From Paenibacillus sp. FSL H7-0357 (GTDB lineage: Bacteria > Bacillota > Bacilli > Paenibacillales > Paenibacillaceae), in the NCBI RefSeq assembly GCF_000758525.1, contig NZ_CP009241.1:5766001-5830000 (forward strand): 64,000 bases of DNA, in the 5' to 3' direction. Under the pieces are notes generated by a model, which saw nothing but the letters and a program-made list of their open reading frames with translations, was not told the DNA's origin and made no database searches. How positions within the stretch are numbered: position 1 is the first letter of the stretch; each line of letters starts with the position of its first letter. Shown here one piece after another: positions 17,639-25,737 of this stretch. Made by a program: the position numbers and the translations under genes.

Positions 17639-17904
17639 AAAGCCTAACCCTCCTAACAACATCATGAAATAGCCATCTTCATAACCGGCAGCTCCGCCGG
17701 GTAGTGAATAGGATAAAAGCTGCTTACTCCATTTCTATGCCTCTGATAGAGTTCATAGAATCTATTTGATACTAAATTGTATTTCCATTTTGCTTAAACA
17801 TCATACGCACATTGCTATAATTTCTAATTTCTTTCGCTAAACACATATGTCAATGTCAAAAATCATATTAATTTAAAAAACAAAGGTTTTTTTCAATGAA
17901 TTCG

Positions 17905-17933
17905 TTTACAGTCTTTTGTCCAGGAGGTATAAT
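17905..17933 (+). promoter_or_regulatory. Promoter of the DUF2626 gene
   Basis: TTTACA (17905-17910), 17-bp spacer, TATAAT (17928-17933), 51 bp before the TTG start. Part of a 346-bp gap in which I see nothing else firm. Confidence 0.8.
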
Positions 17934-17984
17934 TAATCCAAAGAAGTCATATTCGGGAATCATTCTAAGAAGGGGGACACTCTC

Positions 17985-18221
17985 TTGGACCGCATGTTTC
18001 GCGTATTGGGGTTTTTCACGCTCGTAATCGGGCTGATGGCTTTTGCCGGGGATTTAACCGAGATGGCCTTACTCTTCTTCTTGCAAACCGCCTTTTTTGT
18101 AATACTTGGCTATCTGAAGTTTACAGAAAAGACCTACATCATGTTGTTCTGGGGATATATGATTGTTACATTTACCGGCTTCAGCTACTGGACGATCTTT
18201 CAGATGGGGTTGCCGCTATAA
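17985..18221 (+). CDS. DUF2626 family small membrane protein
   Basis: 78 residues: a start MDRMFRVLGFFTLVIGLMAF-like first helix, a second helix near residues 28-44 and a third near 52-70. This matches DUF2626, a conserved Bacillales family of unknown function (YqgY in B. subtilis). Starts at TTG after a GGGGGA ribosome site. It has its own strong promoter and terminator, so it is monocistronic. Confidence 0.8.
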   Translation: MDRMFRVLGFFTLVIGLMAFAGDLTEMALLFFLQTAFFVILGYLKFTEKTYIMLFWGYMIVTFTGFSYWTIFQMGLPL

Positions 18222-18238
18222 TGGCTATTGGCCAATCA

Positions 18239-18283
18239 AACGGAAGTCAAATCCTTAGAAATAAGGACGACTTCCGTTTTTTG
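18239..18283 (+). terminator. Terminator after the DUF2626 gene
   Basis: ACGGAAGTC/GACTTCCGT stem followed by TTTTTTG, 17 bp after the stop. Confidence 0.9.
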
Positions 18284-18390
18284 TTTGTCTTTTTGTAGGC
18301 CGGGAGGCGGAAAACAGGGTATGATATTTTAGCAGGACAAAACATATTAATAGTACATACCTATTCTATTTTGCCAAAGGTGGTGGTGTA

Positions 18391-19524
18391 GTGCTTTCCC
18401 GCAATATTTTAAGCCGAAGGTTCGCCTTCCTGCTCATTCTGCTTCTCTGCACGATGCTGCCGCTGACCTCTGCGGCCTCGCTTTCCATGGGCTCTAGTGC
18501 TGCCGCCGTCTCCTCTCCTCCTGATTTTCCCGATAACGAAGAGACCCGCAAGCTGCTGGAGCAGACGTTGTCCTCTGCTGAAATCGAACGTGAGATCCTT
18601 AGAATTACTGCGGAGCAAAAGGTTCTCGAGAAGAAGGTTTCACTCCTCAGCAAACAAGCAGCAGATAAAGAAGCAGCTATCACAGATCAACAAAAGCGTG
18701 CCGGGGCTGTCATTCGTTCTTATTATATGGGGGACAGAGATAGTCTGCTGGCTGCTCTGCTCTCCGCTAAAAGTATCAGCCGGATGCTTGCCCTGTACGA
18801 TTATTACGAGATTATTATTGGGCAGGACCGCGACATCCTCAATCAGTATGAAGAGCAGTACAAAGATATGAAATCCACGATAAAGGCTTCGCTGCGCAGC
18901 AGCAAGGAGCTAGAGGAGCTTAAAACGGCTCTTACCGAACAAAAAACGCGGGTAGCCGCGTTAAATGAGGAGATTGAAGGAGGAATCAGTGCCAGCAGCG
19001 ATCCGGAGAGCATGAGCGCGCTGCTGAACGAATTTACGAGGTATTGGGAGAACATTGGTATCCATGAAGTAAAAACCTATTTCAAGGCTTTGTCATCGGC
19101 TATGAATCATCTGCCGCAATTTGTCCAGAGCAAAAGCGGGATGCTGACCCGTAAAGGAATGACCTATACCCTTGCGCTGAAAGAAGAGGATCTTAATACC
19201 TTTCTGGTTTCACAAAATGAGCTGTTTAAGGATTTCGCTTTTCATTTCAACAAGGGTCAGGTGACTGCTTCGGGAACCAGCGGCGGTTTGACGCTTACCC
19301 TGACCGGTCATTACACGATTGAAAACGAGCCGGTTAACGGGCTCATGTTCCATGTCGACAATGTAGTATTTAACGGCCTGGAGCTGCCTGATTCCACCCG
19401 TCAGTCACTGGAGGAAGAATTCGATCTAGGGTTTTATCCGGAGAAAATCGTCTCACTTCTGCATGCGACTGAAGTAGAAAGCAAAGAAGGCGTGCTTTAT
19501 GTAAAGCTCTCCATCTCATTTTGA
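18391..19524 (+). CDS. Secreted or membrane-anchored coiled-coil protein of unknown function
   Basis: 377 residues starting at GTG. Signal peptide (residues 1-29, AAS-type cleavage), then a coiled coil of about 150 residues. That part includes IRSYYMGDRDSLLAALLSAKS, which resembles the N-terminal hinge of PcsB/CwlO-type proteins (coiled-coil regions that hold cell wall hydrolases inactive). No NlpC/P60 or peptidase M23 domain follows. The C-terminal 170 residues form an unrecognised mixed domain, with GGLTLTLTGHYTIEN as a lipid-binding-like beta stretch. It overlaps the next gene, which is convergent, by 9 bp. A role at the cell envelope is inference. Confidence 0.7.
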   Translation: MLSRNILSRRFAFLLILLLCTMLPLTSAASLSMGSSAAAVSSPPDFPDNEETRKLLEQTLSSAEIEREILRITAEQKVLEKKVSLLSKQAADKEAAITDQQKRAGAVIRSYYMGDRDSLLAALLSAKSISRMLALYDYYEIIIGQDRDILNQYEEQYKDMKSTIKASLRSSKELEELKTALTEQKTRVAALNEEIEGGISASSDPESMSALLNEFTRYWENIGIHEVKTYFKALSSAMNHLPQFVQSKSGMLTRKGMTYTLALKEEDLNTFLVSQNELFKDFAFHFNKGQVTASGTSGGLTLTLTGHYTIENEPVNGLMFHVDNVVFNGLELPDSTRQSLEEEFDLGFYPEKIVSLLHATEVESKEGVLYVKLSISF

Positions 19525-20748
19525 GGGTGCTGCCAGCGCTTCCCGGTATCCTGCGGCATCCAGCTTACCGGTAAGCAGCATTGCCACCGCCGTGGAGAGC
19601 TCACTCCAGCCGCCAACCGGTCTTTCCCCGGTGATGGCTTCGTCTGTCAGCAGCACCCCGGAGTCAAAAGGAAGCCTGTCCATCTCTGGAAGTCCCGAAC
19701 GGTAAAGCTCATCCAGCGCAGGCAGACGCCCCGTGTTCACCAGCCATTCGAGCTGCGCGGAGCTGGAGGTAATATAGGCGAGCCATTTCACCGCTGCCTC
19801 CGGGTTGCTCGACTCTGCGGGAAGAGCGAAGAAACGGCTGTACATTGCCTCATAGCCTTTACTGCTCCCGCCAGGCAGCGGCACTTCCACAGCCAGCGAT
19901 GAATTCCCGTGCTTCTGGAATTCAGAGAGCGGAAGCGCAGCTACGGCGACCTTTCCCTCCTGTAGCATATTCCAGATTTCTTTATCGTACCGGCTGGTCA
20001 GATAGAAGGAGCTACGGGCGTTCTGGGTCCACTCCAGCATTGCCGCATTCTCTGAAGTCAGGCTGGCCCCCATACTTTCCAGGACCGCAGAGTAACCATA
20101 GGGATTGCGGGTATCCATAGCCAGGATATATTGTTCCTGATCCTGTTTTTCTTGAAGATGCTTCAGCAGACCGCTCCACTGCTCCAGACTTTTCGGCGCT
20201 TCCGAAAGGCCCAATTCGGCGAGGCGCGCCGGAGAATACACCAGTACGTAAGGATCAATATCGAGCGGAACTCCCCAATCATAACCATTCCACTGCATTT
20301 GCGGAATGAGCAGGGTCAGCGGGGCACTGCCGGGAACGCTCTGATAGACATCCACCGGAAGCAAATATCCCCGGGTGGCCAGATCGGAAATATTACGGCC
20401 ATCGGTCATCACAATATCCGGACTGTCGCCTGTAGTCAGGTCCTGCTTCAGCGCTTCAGCCGATTCCTCGCTGTCCACATTGCTCAGCACAACTTCAATC
20501 CCGCTCGATAACGTATAGTTCCTGCTGATCCGTTCCAGCTCACGCAGCTCTTCGCTGCTCAGCGAAACGCGAATCCGCAGGCTTTGCACATTTCCCGTCT
20601 CTCCCGAATCCGGGCGCTCTGATTGATCGAGCGGCAACTTCTGCGGACGGGTGCGTTCGCTGGTGTCCAGCTCCATGCTGGGTGACAAGCTTGTCAGCGC
20701 AAGCAGCAGTATTGCAAACAGCAGCCAATAGTTTTTGCGTCTCAGCAT
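19516..20748 (-). CDS. Extracellular solute-binding protein, family 1 type
   Basis: 410 residues. N-terminal hydrophobic segment (about 6-25) without a lipobox Cys, then a bacterial family 1 solute-binding fold: DSPDIVMTDGRNISDLATRGYLLPVD early, WGVPLDIDPYVLVY in the hinge region, and a C-terminal AAVKWLAYITSSSAQLEW. Such proteins normally bind sugars for ABC importers. No permease or ATPase genes are adjacent, and with no lipid anchor it is more likely held by its N-terminal helix. The substrate is unknown. Its 3' end overlaps the convergent upstream gene. Confidence 0.75.
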   Translation of the reverse strand: MLRRKNYWLLFAILLLALTSLSPSMELDTSERTRPQKLPLDQSERPDSGETGNVQSLRIRVSLSSEELRELERISRNYTLSSGIEVVLSNVDSEESAEALKQDLTTGDSPDIVMTDGRNISDLATRGYLLPVDVYQSVPGSAPLTLLIPQMQWNGYDWGVPLDIDPYVLVYSPARLAELGLSEAPKSLEQWSGLLKHLQEKQDQEQYILAMDTRNPYGYSAVLESMGASLTSENAAMLEWTQNARSSFYLTSRYDKEIWNMLQEGKVAVAALPLSEFQKHGNSSLAVEVPLPGGSSKGYEAMYSRFFALPAESSNPEAAVKWLAYITSSSAQLEWLVNTGRLPALDELYRSGLPEMDRLPFDSGVLLTDEAITGERPVGGWSELSTAVAMLLTGKLDAAGYREALAAPSK

Positions 20749-20904
20749 TTCTTTTTCCCCTCCGGCCTAAACACTTGTCCCCCTATTTTACCAGATGATT
20801 CTTTGATTGTCTGTGTTAGCTGAAAACGTTCTCTTTCTATTATATAGGTGTGAACCGCGGAGGCCTCGAGACATTTGCGATATAATGTTGCATTACAAGA
20901 AAGA

Positions 20905-21235
20905 TTTAGACTTCCGATCGCTGTTATCCTCAGATTTCCTGATTCTATATAAGTTGAACTTAAGATTTACCAATCCGGCATCGAACACAACTGCGGTGAA
21001 TGTTTGGACTTCCGGCCGCTGTTGTCTACAGATTTCTTGATTTAACCCGCTATTTGCGGTTGAAATCCGTAGACAAAGGCGGTCGCTATCGCTCCTACAG
21101 TTCCAAACTTCCCCTCCGCTGCTTTTGCCTCTAGGTAGTTCTTTTGTTCAACTTATATAATTCCGCCTGCAGCGGAAGAAATCCGGGGATAAAGGCGAAC
21201 GCTAGCGCTTCTCCAGTTCCAAAATTTCTCTCCAT
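20905..21235. repeat. Older, diverged repeat of the 214-bp family, split by copy 2
   Basis: Left part (20911-20945) resembles the core ACTTCCGGCCGCTGTTGTC...GATTTC of the element, and the right part (21160-21220) resembles its second half (AGAAATCC...TAAAGGCG...CAGTTCCAAA). Joined, they rebuild the same fold with a TTCCGC/GCGGAA tip. Outer limits are approximate. This and copy 2 account for most of the 670-bp gap between the solute-binding protein and the PhoH-like gene. Confidence 0.6.
20946..21159. mobile_element. 214-bp palindromic element, copy 2 (nested in an older relative)
   Basis: Same length as copy 1, same 14-bp ends (TATATAAGTTGAAC and its reverse complement), interior almost identical except near the central loop and just inside the ends. 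The loop changes keep base pairing (CCGCTCTTAGCGG in copy 1, CCCGCTATTTGCGG in copy 2). It sits inside a diverged copy of the same family. Confidence 0.8.
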
Positions 21236-21292
21236 TCCATTATCGCGTGCGTATAAGCTCTGAAACCTCCGCCGTTCCGGGGAGGGGCAGAC

Positions 21293-21325
21293 AAAAAGCC
21301 GGGAGACATTGATCTCCCGGCTTTT
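21293..21325 (-). terminator. Terminator-type hairpin, minus strand
   Basis: GCCGGGAGA/TCTCCCGGC stem with TTTTTG on the minus strand and TTTTG on the plus strand. It lies 95 bp after the PhoH-like gene. Confidence 0.75.
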
Positions 21326-21420
21326 GCTGTGGTACTGATAATGAATCACTTCGCTGTGATTAGGTATGTTACGAACCCACTATATTGTGTGCAATACAAC
21401 GAATCAAAGACCTCTGGCGA

Positions 21421-22752
21421 TTACAGTAAATCGGCGGCCAGCTGGGCCAGGCGGGAACGCTCACCTTTTTCCAGTGTGATATGACCGCTGATCCCTTCCT
21501 GCTTAAACTTCTCGACAATATAACTGAGCCCGTTGCTCGCTGCGTCGAGATACGGATGGTCGATCTGCTCCGGGTCGCCCATAAGAATAACTTTGCTGCC
21601 TTCCCCGGCTCTGGAGACGATGGTCTTCACCTCGTGGCGGGAAAGGTTCTGGGCTTCATCAATAATGATGAACTGTGAAGGAATAGAACGTCCGCGGATG
21701 TAGGTTAGTGCCTCCACCTGGATGCTGCCGAGGCCCATGAGTATTTTATCAATATCCCCGGACTTCTTCGTATCAAACAGAAATTCCAAATTATCATAAA
21801 TCGGCTGCATCCACGGACGCAGCTTCTCATCCTTCTCCCCGGGCAAATATCCGATATCTTTACCCATCGGCACAACCGGCCGGGCGATGAGCAGCTTCTT
21901 GTAGCGGTGCTCATCCTCCACCTTGAACAATCCGGCAGCAAGCGCCAGCAGCGTTTTGCCCGTTCCTGCCTTGCCGGTAATAGTTACCAGCGGGACGTCA
22001 TCGTTCAACAGAAGCTCCAGCGCCATCCGCTGCTGGGCATTGCGGGCACTGATACCCCACACCGCATCATTGCCCAAATAGAGCGGTTCAAGGCGTGTGG
22101 CGTCGCTGTTCACTTTGAGCAGAGCAGATTTGCCGCTGCCGATCTCATCCTTCAGAATTACAAATTCATGCGGGTAGAGCGCATAGGACAGGGGCAGTTG
22201 TTTGACGGACAGGAAACGGTGGCTGTAATATTCATCAATCAGCGAAGGATGGACCATCAGTGACTGGTAGCCGGTATACAGCTCGTTCAGATCACCTGTA
22301 CGGTCAGATAAATAATCCTCCGGTGTAATGCCAAGCACATCCGCTTTGATGCGGACAAGTACATCTTTACTTACGAGTACCACAGGACGTGGTTCAGCTT
22401 TCTCGTTCTCCTCATGAAGATAATTGAGCGCTACAGCCAATATCCGGTTGTCGTTGGATACCTCACCGAACATTTCCTGTACCTTTACGAAGCTGCGGTG
22501 GTTAAGCTCCACCTTCAGCATGCCTCCATGTTCCAGAACCACACCGCTATGCAGGTGGCCCAGTTCCCGGAGTCCGTCTAACAATCGTGACACGGTGCGG
22601 GCGTTGCGGCCGATTTCATCGGCATTACGCTTCTTGGAGTCGATCTCTTCCAGAACCACGGCCGGAATGACTACTTCATGCTCCTTGAAAGCAAAGATCG
22701 AATTGGGGTCGTGCAAAAGCACGTTGGTGTCTAGTACAAATATCTTTTTCAT
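21421..22752 (-). CDS. PIN-PhoH fusion ATPase (YlaK-like)
   Basis: 443 residues. An N-terminal PIN nuclease domain (KKIFVLDTNVLLHDP with the first acidic residue, then conserved E and D residues such as SVSNDNRILAVAL-like VSNDNRILA) is fused to a PhoH ATPase: Walker A GKAGTGKTLLALAAG, Walker B FIIIDEAQNLS, and GEGSKVILMGDPEQID. PIN-PhoH proteins are RNA helicase/nucleases in the families studied. The ATG follows GGAGGGG. It is divergent from the ylaJ-like lipoprotein gene, as in B. subtilis ylaJK neighbourhoods. Confidence 0.88.
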   Translation of the reverse strand: MKKIFVLDTNVLLHDPNSIFAFKEHEVVIPAVVLEEIDSKKRNADEIGRNARTVSRLLDGLRELGHLHSGVVLEHGGMLKVELNHRSFVKVQEMFGEVSNDNRILAVALNYLHEENEKAEPRPVVLVSKDVLVRIKADVLGITPEDYLSDRTGDLNELYTGYQSLMVHPSLIDEYYSHRFLSVKQLPLSYALYPHEFVILKDEIGSGKSALLKVNSDATRLEPLYLGNDAVWGISARNAQQRMALELLLNDDVPLVTITGKAGTGKTLLALAAGLFKVEDEHRYKKLLIARPVVPMGKDIGYLPGEKDEKLRPWMQPIYDNLEFLFDTKKSGDIDKILMGLGSIQVEALTYIRGRSIPSQFIIIDEAQNLSRHEVKTIVSRAGEGSKVILMGDPEQIDHPYLDAASNGLSYIVEKFKQEGISGHITLEKGERSRLAQLAADLL

Positions 22753-22857
22753 GCTATCCCCTCCACAGCGCCTGGTTTGATTGATCATACATAACTCTTT
22801 TCAGCAAGGGCAAGATAAAGTAAAGAACTGATTTCTGACTGAAAGGAGTAAGCACAT

Positions 22858-23427
22858 ATGAGAAAATCAATGTGTCTGTTGCTGGTACTGCTGCTGCTGA
22901 CAAGCTGCGGTATCGCTAATAAAGAGACATCACCCTCTCCTCAGGATAAACAATCGGCCAAGGCTTTAAGCAGCCAGGGAAACCGCGAGGTGCGGTCATT
23001 GTCTAATGATGGTAATATGGCCCCTTACGCTGAAGCCGGACAAGCTTCTGACGGCAAGGGGGAAAGCGATGTTGCACTCAAGGATCATTTTGAACAGCTG
23101 GCCCAAAGAGTTCCAGGCGTCAACGGTGCCCACTGTGTCGTAATGAACAATGTCGCCGTGGTTGGCATTGATGTTGACGGGAAGCTGGAACGTTCGCGTG
23201 TCGGAAGCATCAAATATTCGGTGGCTGAAGCCATCCGTAAAGATCCGCGTGGCGTCAAGGCCTTCGTCACTGCCGATATGGATATCTCCAACAGACTGAA
23301 CGAAATGGGCCGTCATATCTCTAAGGGAAATCCGGTGTCCGGCTTCGCTGCAGAAATGGCGGATATCATCGGCCGCATCATACCGCAGCTGCCAGAGGAT
23401 ACCAAGCCGAAAGGCAACAATCAATAA
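22858..23427 (+). CDS. YhcN/YlaJ-family sporulation lipoprotein
   Basis: 189 residues. Lipoprotein signal with lipobox LTSC (Cys about residue 17), a polar linker, then the YhcN/YlaJ domain: LAQRVPGVNGAHCVVMNNVAVVGID, AEAIRKDPRG and AFVTADMDISNRL. Members occur in the spore coat or inner spore membrane and are made during sporulation; the role is poorly known. GAAAGGAG precedes the ATG. Confidence 0.85.
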   Translation: MRKSMCLLLVLLLLTSCGIANKETSPSPQDKQSAKALSSQGNREVRSLSNDGNMAPYAEAGQASDGKGESDVALKDHFEQLAQRVPGVNGAHCVVMNNVAVVGIDVDGKLERSRVGSIKYSVAEAIRKDPRGVKAFVTADMDISNRLNEMGRHISKGNPVSGFAAEMADIIGRIIPQLPEDTKPKGNNQ

Positions 23428-23442
23428 CCTGATTCTTTGGAC

Positions 23443-23477
23443 AAAAAAAGCCTAGTGAGATCCTCACTGGGCTTTTT
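23443..23477. terminator. Bidirectional terminator
   Basis: AGCCTAGTGAG/CTCACTGGGCT stem with T-runs on both strands, between two convergent genes. The stop codon of the minus-strand gene lies inside the stem. Confidence 0.9.
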
Positions 23478-23919
23478 GCATGGCGGCAAATACTTGGCCG
23501 TCCAGCTTCTCAGCCGCACGCGCATCGTATACCTTAGCATATTTTGGAGCGGACTCCAGCTGCGCGCCATAGAACAGCGCGTTGCGTACCGCTTCAATTT
23601 CAACATCAAAACAGCACATCTTGAAGGGAACATCCGGCAGCGGATCCTGCCTCACAACAGCACGCCCATTAATGGCATGAACGGTGCCCTCGCCAAAAAC
23701 TGTTACGGTTACCATTGGATTCACCTTCATGTTGTTCACAAGTCTGGAGCGGTGGTCTACCGCCAGACGCACGATAGAAGGGCTCACTGCATAAATCCAC
23801 GAAATTGCCGTAGACGTAGGGCCTCCGGATTCCGCATCAACAGTGTTAAGCAGGACAAACGTTTCCGACTGCAGCATCGATAGCAAGGTTTCATTGAGCT
23901 GAGCAACGGCTTCGGACAT
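23464..23919 (-). CDS. Pyridoxamine 5'-phosphate oxidase-fold flavoprotein
   Basis: 151 residues, split beta-barrel of the pyridoxamine phosphate oxidase-like family: ETFVLLNTVDAESGGPTST, SPSIVRLAVDHRSRLVNNM, NPMVTVTVFG. The length fits small flavin or heme-binding members, not the PdxH enzyme. The real substrate is unknown. Chosen ATG has AGGGGG 9 bases upstream; a longer start is possible. B. subtilis has a similar gene (ylaL) beside ylaK, which supports orthology but does not prove it. Confidence 0.75.
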   Translation of the reverse strand: MSEAVAQLNETLLSMLQSETFVLLNTVDAESGGPTSTAISWIYAVSPSIVRLAVDHRSRLVNNMKVNPMVTVTVFGEGTVHAINGRAVVRQDPLPDVPFKMCCFDVEIEAVRNALFYGAQLESAPKYAKVYDARAAEKLDGQVFAAMQKAQ

Positions 23920-24017
23920 AAGTACAGGCCCCCTATGCGGCAAATGTGCGTTCACTTTATTATATTATAGCACACGCCCAAACTTGCATTCAATTTAGAG
24001 TTGCTTCCAGACCTTCT

Positions 24018-25109
24018 TTAAGGAGCAGTAGACTCTGAGGCAGCGGAGGAAACCCCGGCAATCCGGTCCTGCAGGCTTTTCTTTGCCGCTTCAAGCTCTT
24101 TATCGTTAATATATACATACGGGCTGCGCCAGGTTCCGGTCACCGGCACAAATTCAATATTCTCTTTAGATATTTTCCAATAAGTAGAAATCAAGCTTTT
24201 GATCTGTGCATTCTCAATATCACTTTGCATGTTGTCGCCCACGGCGTCAAAAACCTTGCCTATTTTGAGCACTCCTCCAAGGGACTGCATTTGTCCAACC
24301 AGTCCGTTCAATACCTCGTTCTGGCGTTTATTGCGGTCAAAGTCATCGGAAGCCTGGGTCCTTGGACTACAGTTGGACTTGCGGTAACGCACATAATCGA
24401 GCGCCTCATCCCCCTCCAGCTTGGCCGGGCCCTTCTTCAGATTAATATCTGTTCCGTCCACACTGTCCGTATAGCACATGTCGGCGCTGATGTTGACATC
24501 TACTCCATCAAATTCGTCCACAATATCACGGAAGCCTTGAAAATCGAGCACGGTGACATAATCGACATCGATGTCCAGATATTTGCTCATCATCGTCTTC
24601 ATCTCATCCTCAGCTAGAATGCCTGAGGTTTTCTCCTTGCTCTTGAAGCGGGGGTAAAACGCATTGATCTTGGTCTTCTTATAACCGCTCAGCTCGACGT
24701 AAGTATCCCGCGGAAGCGAGACAATCGTCGCCGAATGCGTCTTAGGATTCAGTGCAGCAACCATAATAACATCCGTGAGATTGGACGGATGCTTCGGGCG
24801 GTTGTCGGTTCCCAGCAGCAGCATAGTCAGCGGCTTAGACGAAGCAAGCTGGCTGTCCTGGACGGGCTGGTCCACTCCAAATCCTCCCTGCTCGAACTTA
24901 TAGTACAGAAACCCTACGTAACCCAGCACAGCCAGGATCGCAACCAGAAGGATAATTAATAGCATTTTTCCCAAACGGGCTGCAAATCCCCGTTTCTTTG
25001 CTTTTTTCTTGCCCTGTTTTCCAGGAGCAGCCTTAACCTGCTGCCCTCTGCCCGTTTGTTGGGGTCCAGCGGGTCTTCTTGGAGGTAAACTTCCCTTGCT
25101 TGTACTCAT
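24018..25109 (-). CDS. LytR-CpsA-Psr (LCP) family wall polymer ligase
   Basis: 363 residues: a basic, disordered cytoplasmic N-terminus (1-42), one membrane helix (about 48-70), then the LCP domain with LTMLLLGTDNRPK, DVIMVAALNPKTHSATIVSLPRDTYV, NAFYPRF, and the Arg-rich DYVRYRKSN...DDFDRNKRQNEVL. LCP proteins move teichoic acid or other polymers from undecaprenyl phosphate to peptidoglycan. The key Asp and Arg residues are present. The C-terminus is Ser/Ala-rich. No wall polymer genes are adjacent. Confidence 0.88.
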   Translation of the reverse strand: MSTSKGSLPPRRPAGPQQTGRGQQVKAAPGKQGKKKAKKRGFAARLGKMLLIILLVAILAVLGYVGFLYYKFEQGGFGVDQPVQDSQLASSKPLTMLLLGTDNRPKHPSNLTDVIMVAALNPKTHSATIVSLPRDTYVELSGYKKTKINAFYPRFKSKEKTSGILAEDEMKTMMSKYLDIDVDYVTVLDFQGFRDIVDEFDGVDVNISADMCYTDSVDGTDINLKKGPAKLEGDEALDYVRYRKSNCSPRTQASDDFDRNKRQNEVLNGLVGQMQSLGGVLKIGKVFDAVGDNMQSDIENAQIKSLISTYWKISKENIEFVPVTGTWRSPYVYINDKELEAAKKSLQDRIAGVSSAASESTAP

Positions 25110-25192
25110 AATAGAATAAGGTCCTTTTCATTTCGCATAGATTAGGTTGATTTATACTTACTATAGACGATTTCAAACGGTAAAAGTTGCGG

Positions 25193-25489
25193 TTATTGTC
25201 TTTTGGCTGCTGCAGCAGCCTTGCGCTTCTGCCGGGCCTCTACAAAATAACGGACCCGCACCAGCAGCATAAGTCCTACAGCCACCAGCAGGCACTGAAT
25301 GATCGGCAGTTTGTCATGCTGAAAAATCAGCAGCATGCCTGAGCCAAGTGCCATCATCAGATAGAGCACGATTTCTTTACCAATGGGGAGCTTCTGATTC
25401 ACGCGGAATACACGGTTATACACATAAGTCAGCAATATAAAAATGACAATATAGGCCACAATAGGATGCTCCGCAAACCATCTCTGCAC
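25193..25489 (-). CDS. YlaH-like membrane protein
   Basis: 98 residues, GTG start, two or three membrane helices (about 11-28, 41-56, 61-79), and a basic tail ending RQKRKAAAAAKRQ. Matches the YlaH-like family by length, helix layout and its place right after typA, as in B. subtilis ylaG(typA)-ylaH. Function unknown. Confidence 0.75.
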   Translation of the reverse strand: MQRWFAEHPIVAYIVIFILLTYVYNRVFRVNQKLPIGKEIVLYLMMALGSGMLLIFQHDKLPIIQCLLVAVGLMLLVRVRYFVEARQKRKAAAAAKRQ

Positions 25490-25592
25490 AGCTCACCACT
25501 CCTCCCAAGGTATGTATCGCTTACATTATATCATCCCCGGGAGCTTTAATCCGCAAATAATCCCTGCAATTTAAAAGATCGCCTCACAAGTG

Positions 25593-25632
25593 GAAACGGC
25601 TTCGCCGTCCTCAAAAGGACGGTATCCGTTTC
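25593..25632. repeat. Nested hairpin (probable dispersed intergenic repeat)
   Basis: Outer arms GAAACGG/CCGTTTC and inner arms CCGTCC/GGACGG around a TCAAAA loop, within the 248-bp typA-ylaH gap. No T-run follows on either strand, so it is not a standard terminator. Only one copy is in this window. Confidence 0.5.
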
Positions 25633-25693
25633 AGCGAGAAATAGAAGGATAATTTATAGCGTGAAGCATATAAATTTTTATATTTAAACAAAT

Positions 25694-25726
25694 ACAAGCC
25701 GCCGGATTCAACATCCGGCGGCTTGT
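25694..25726 (-). terminator. Terminator of typA
   Basis: Perfect stem ACAAGCCGCCGGAT/ATCCGGCGGCTTGT, 12 bp after the typA stop. The T-run is interrupted (TTGTATTTGTTT). Confidence 0.8.
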
Positions 25727-25737
25727 TCTATATCAGC

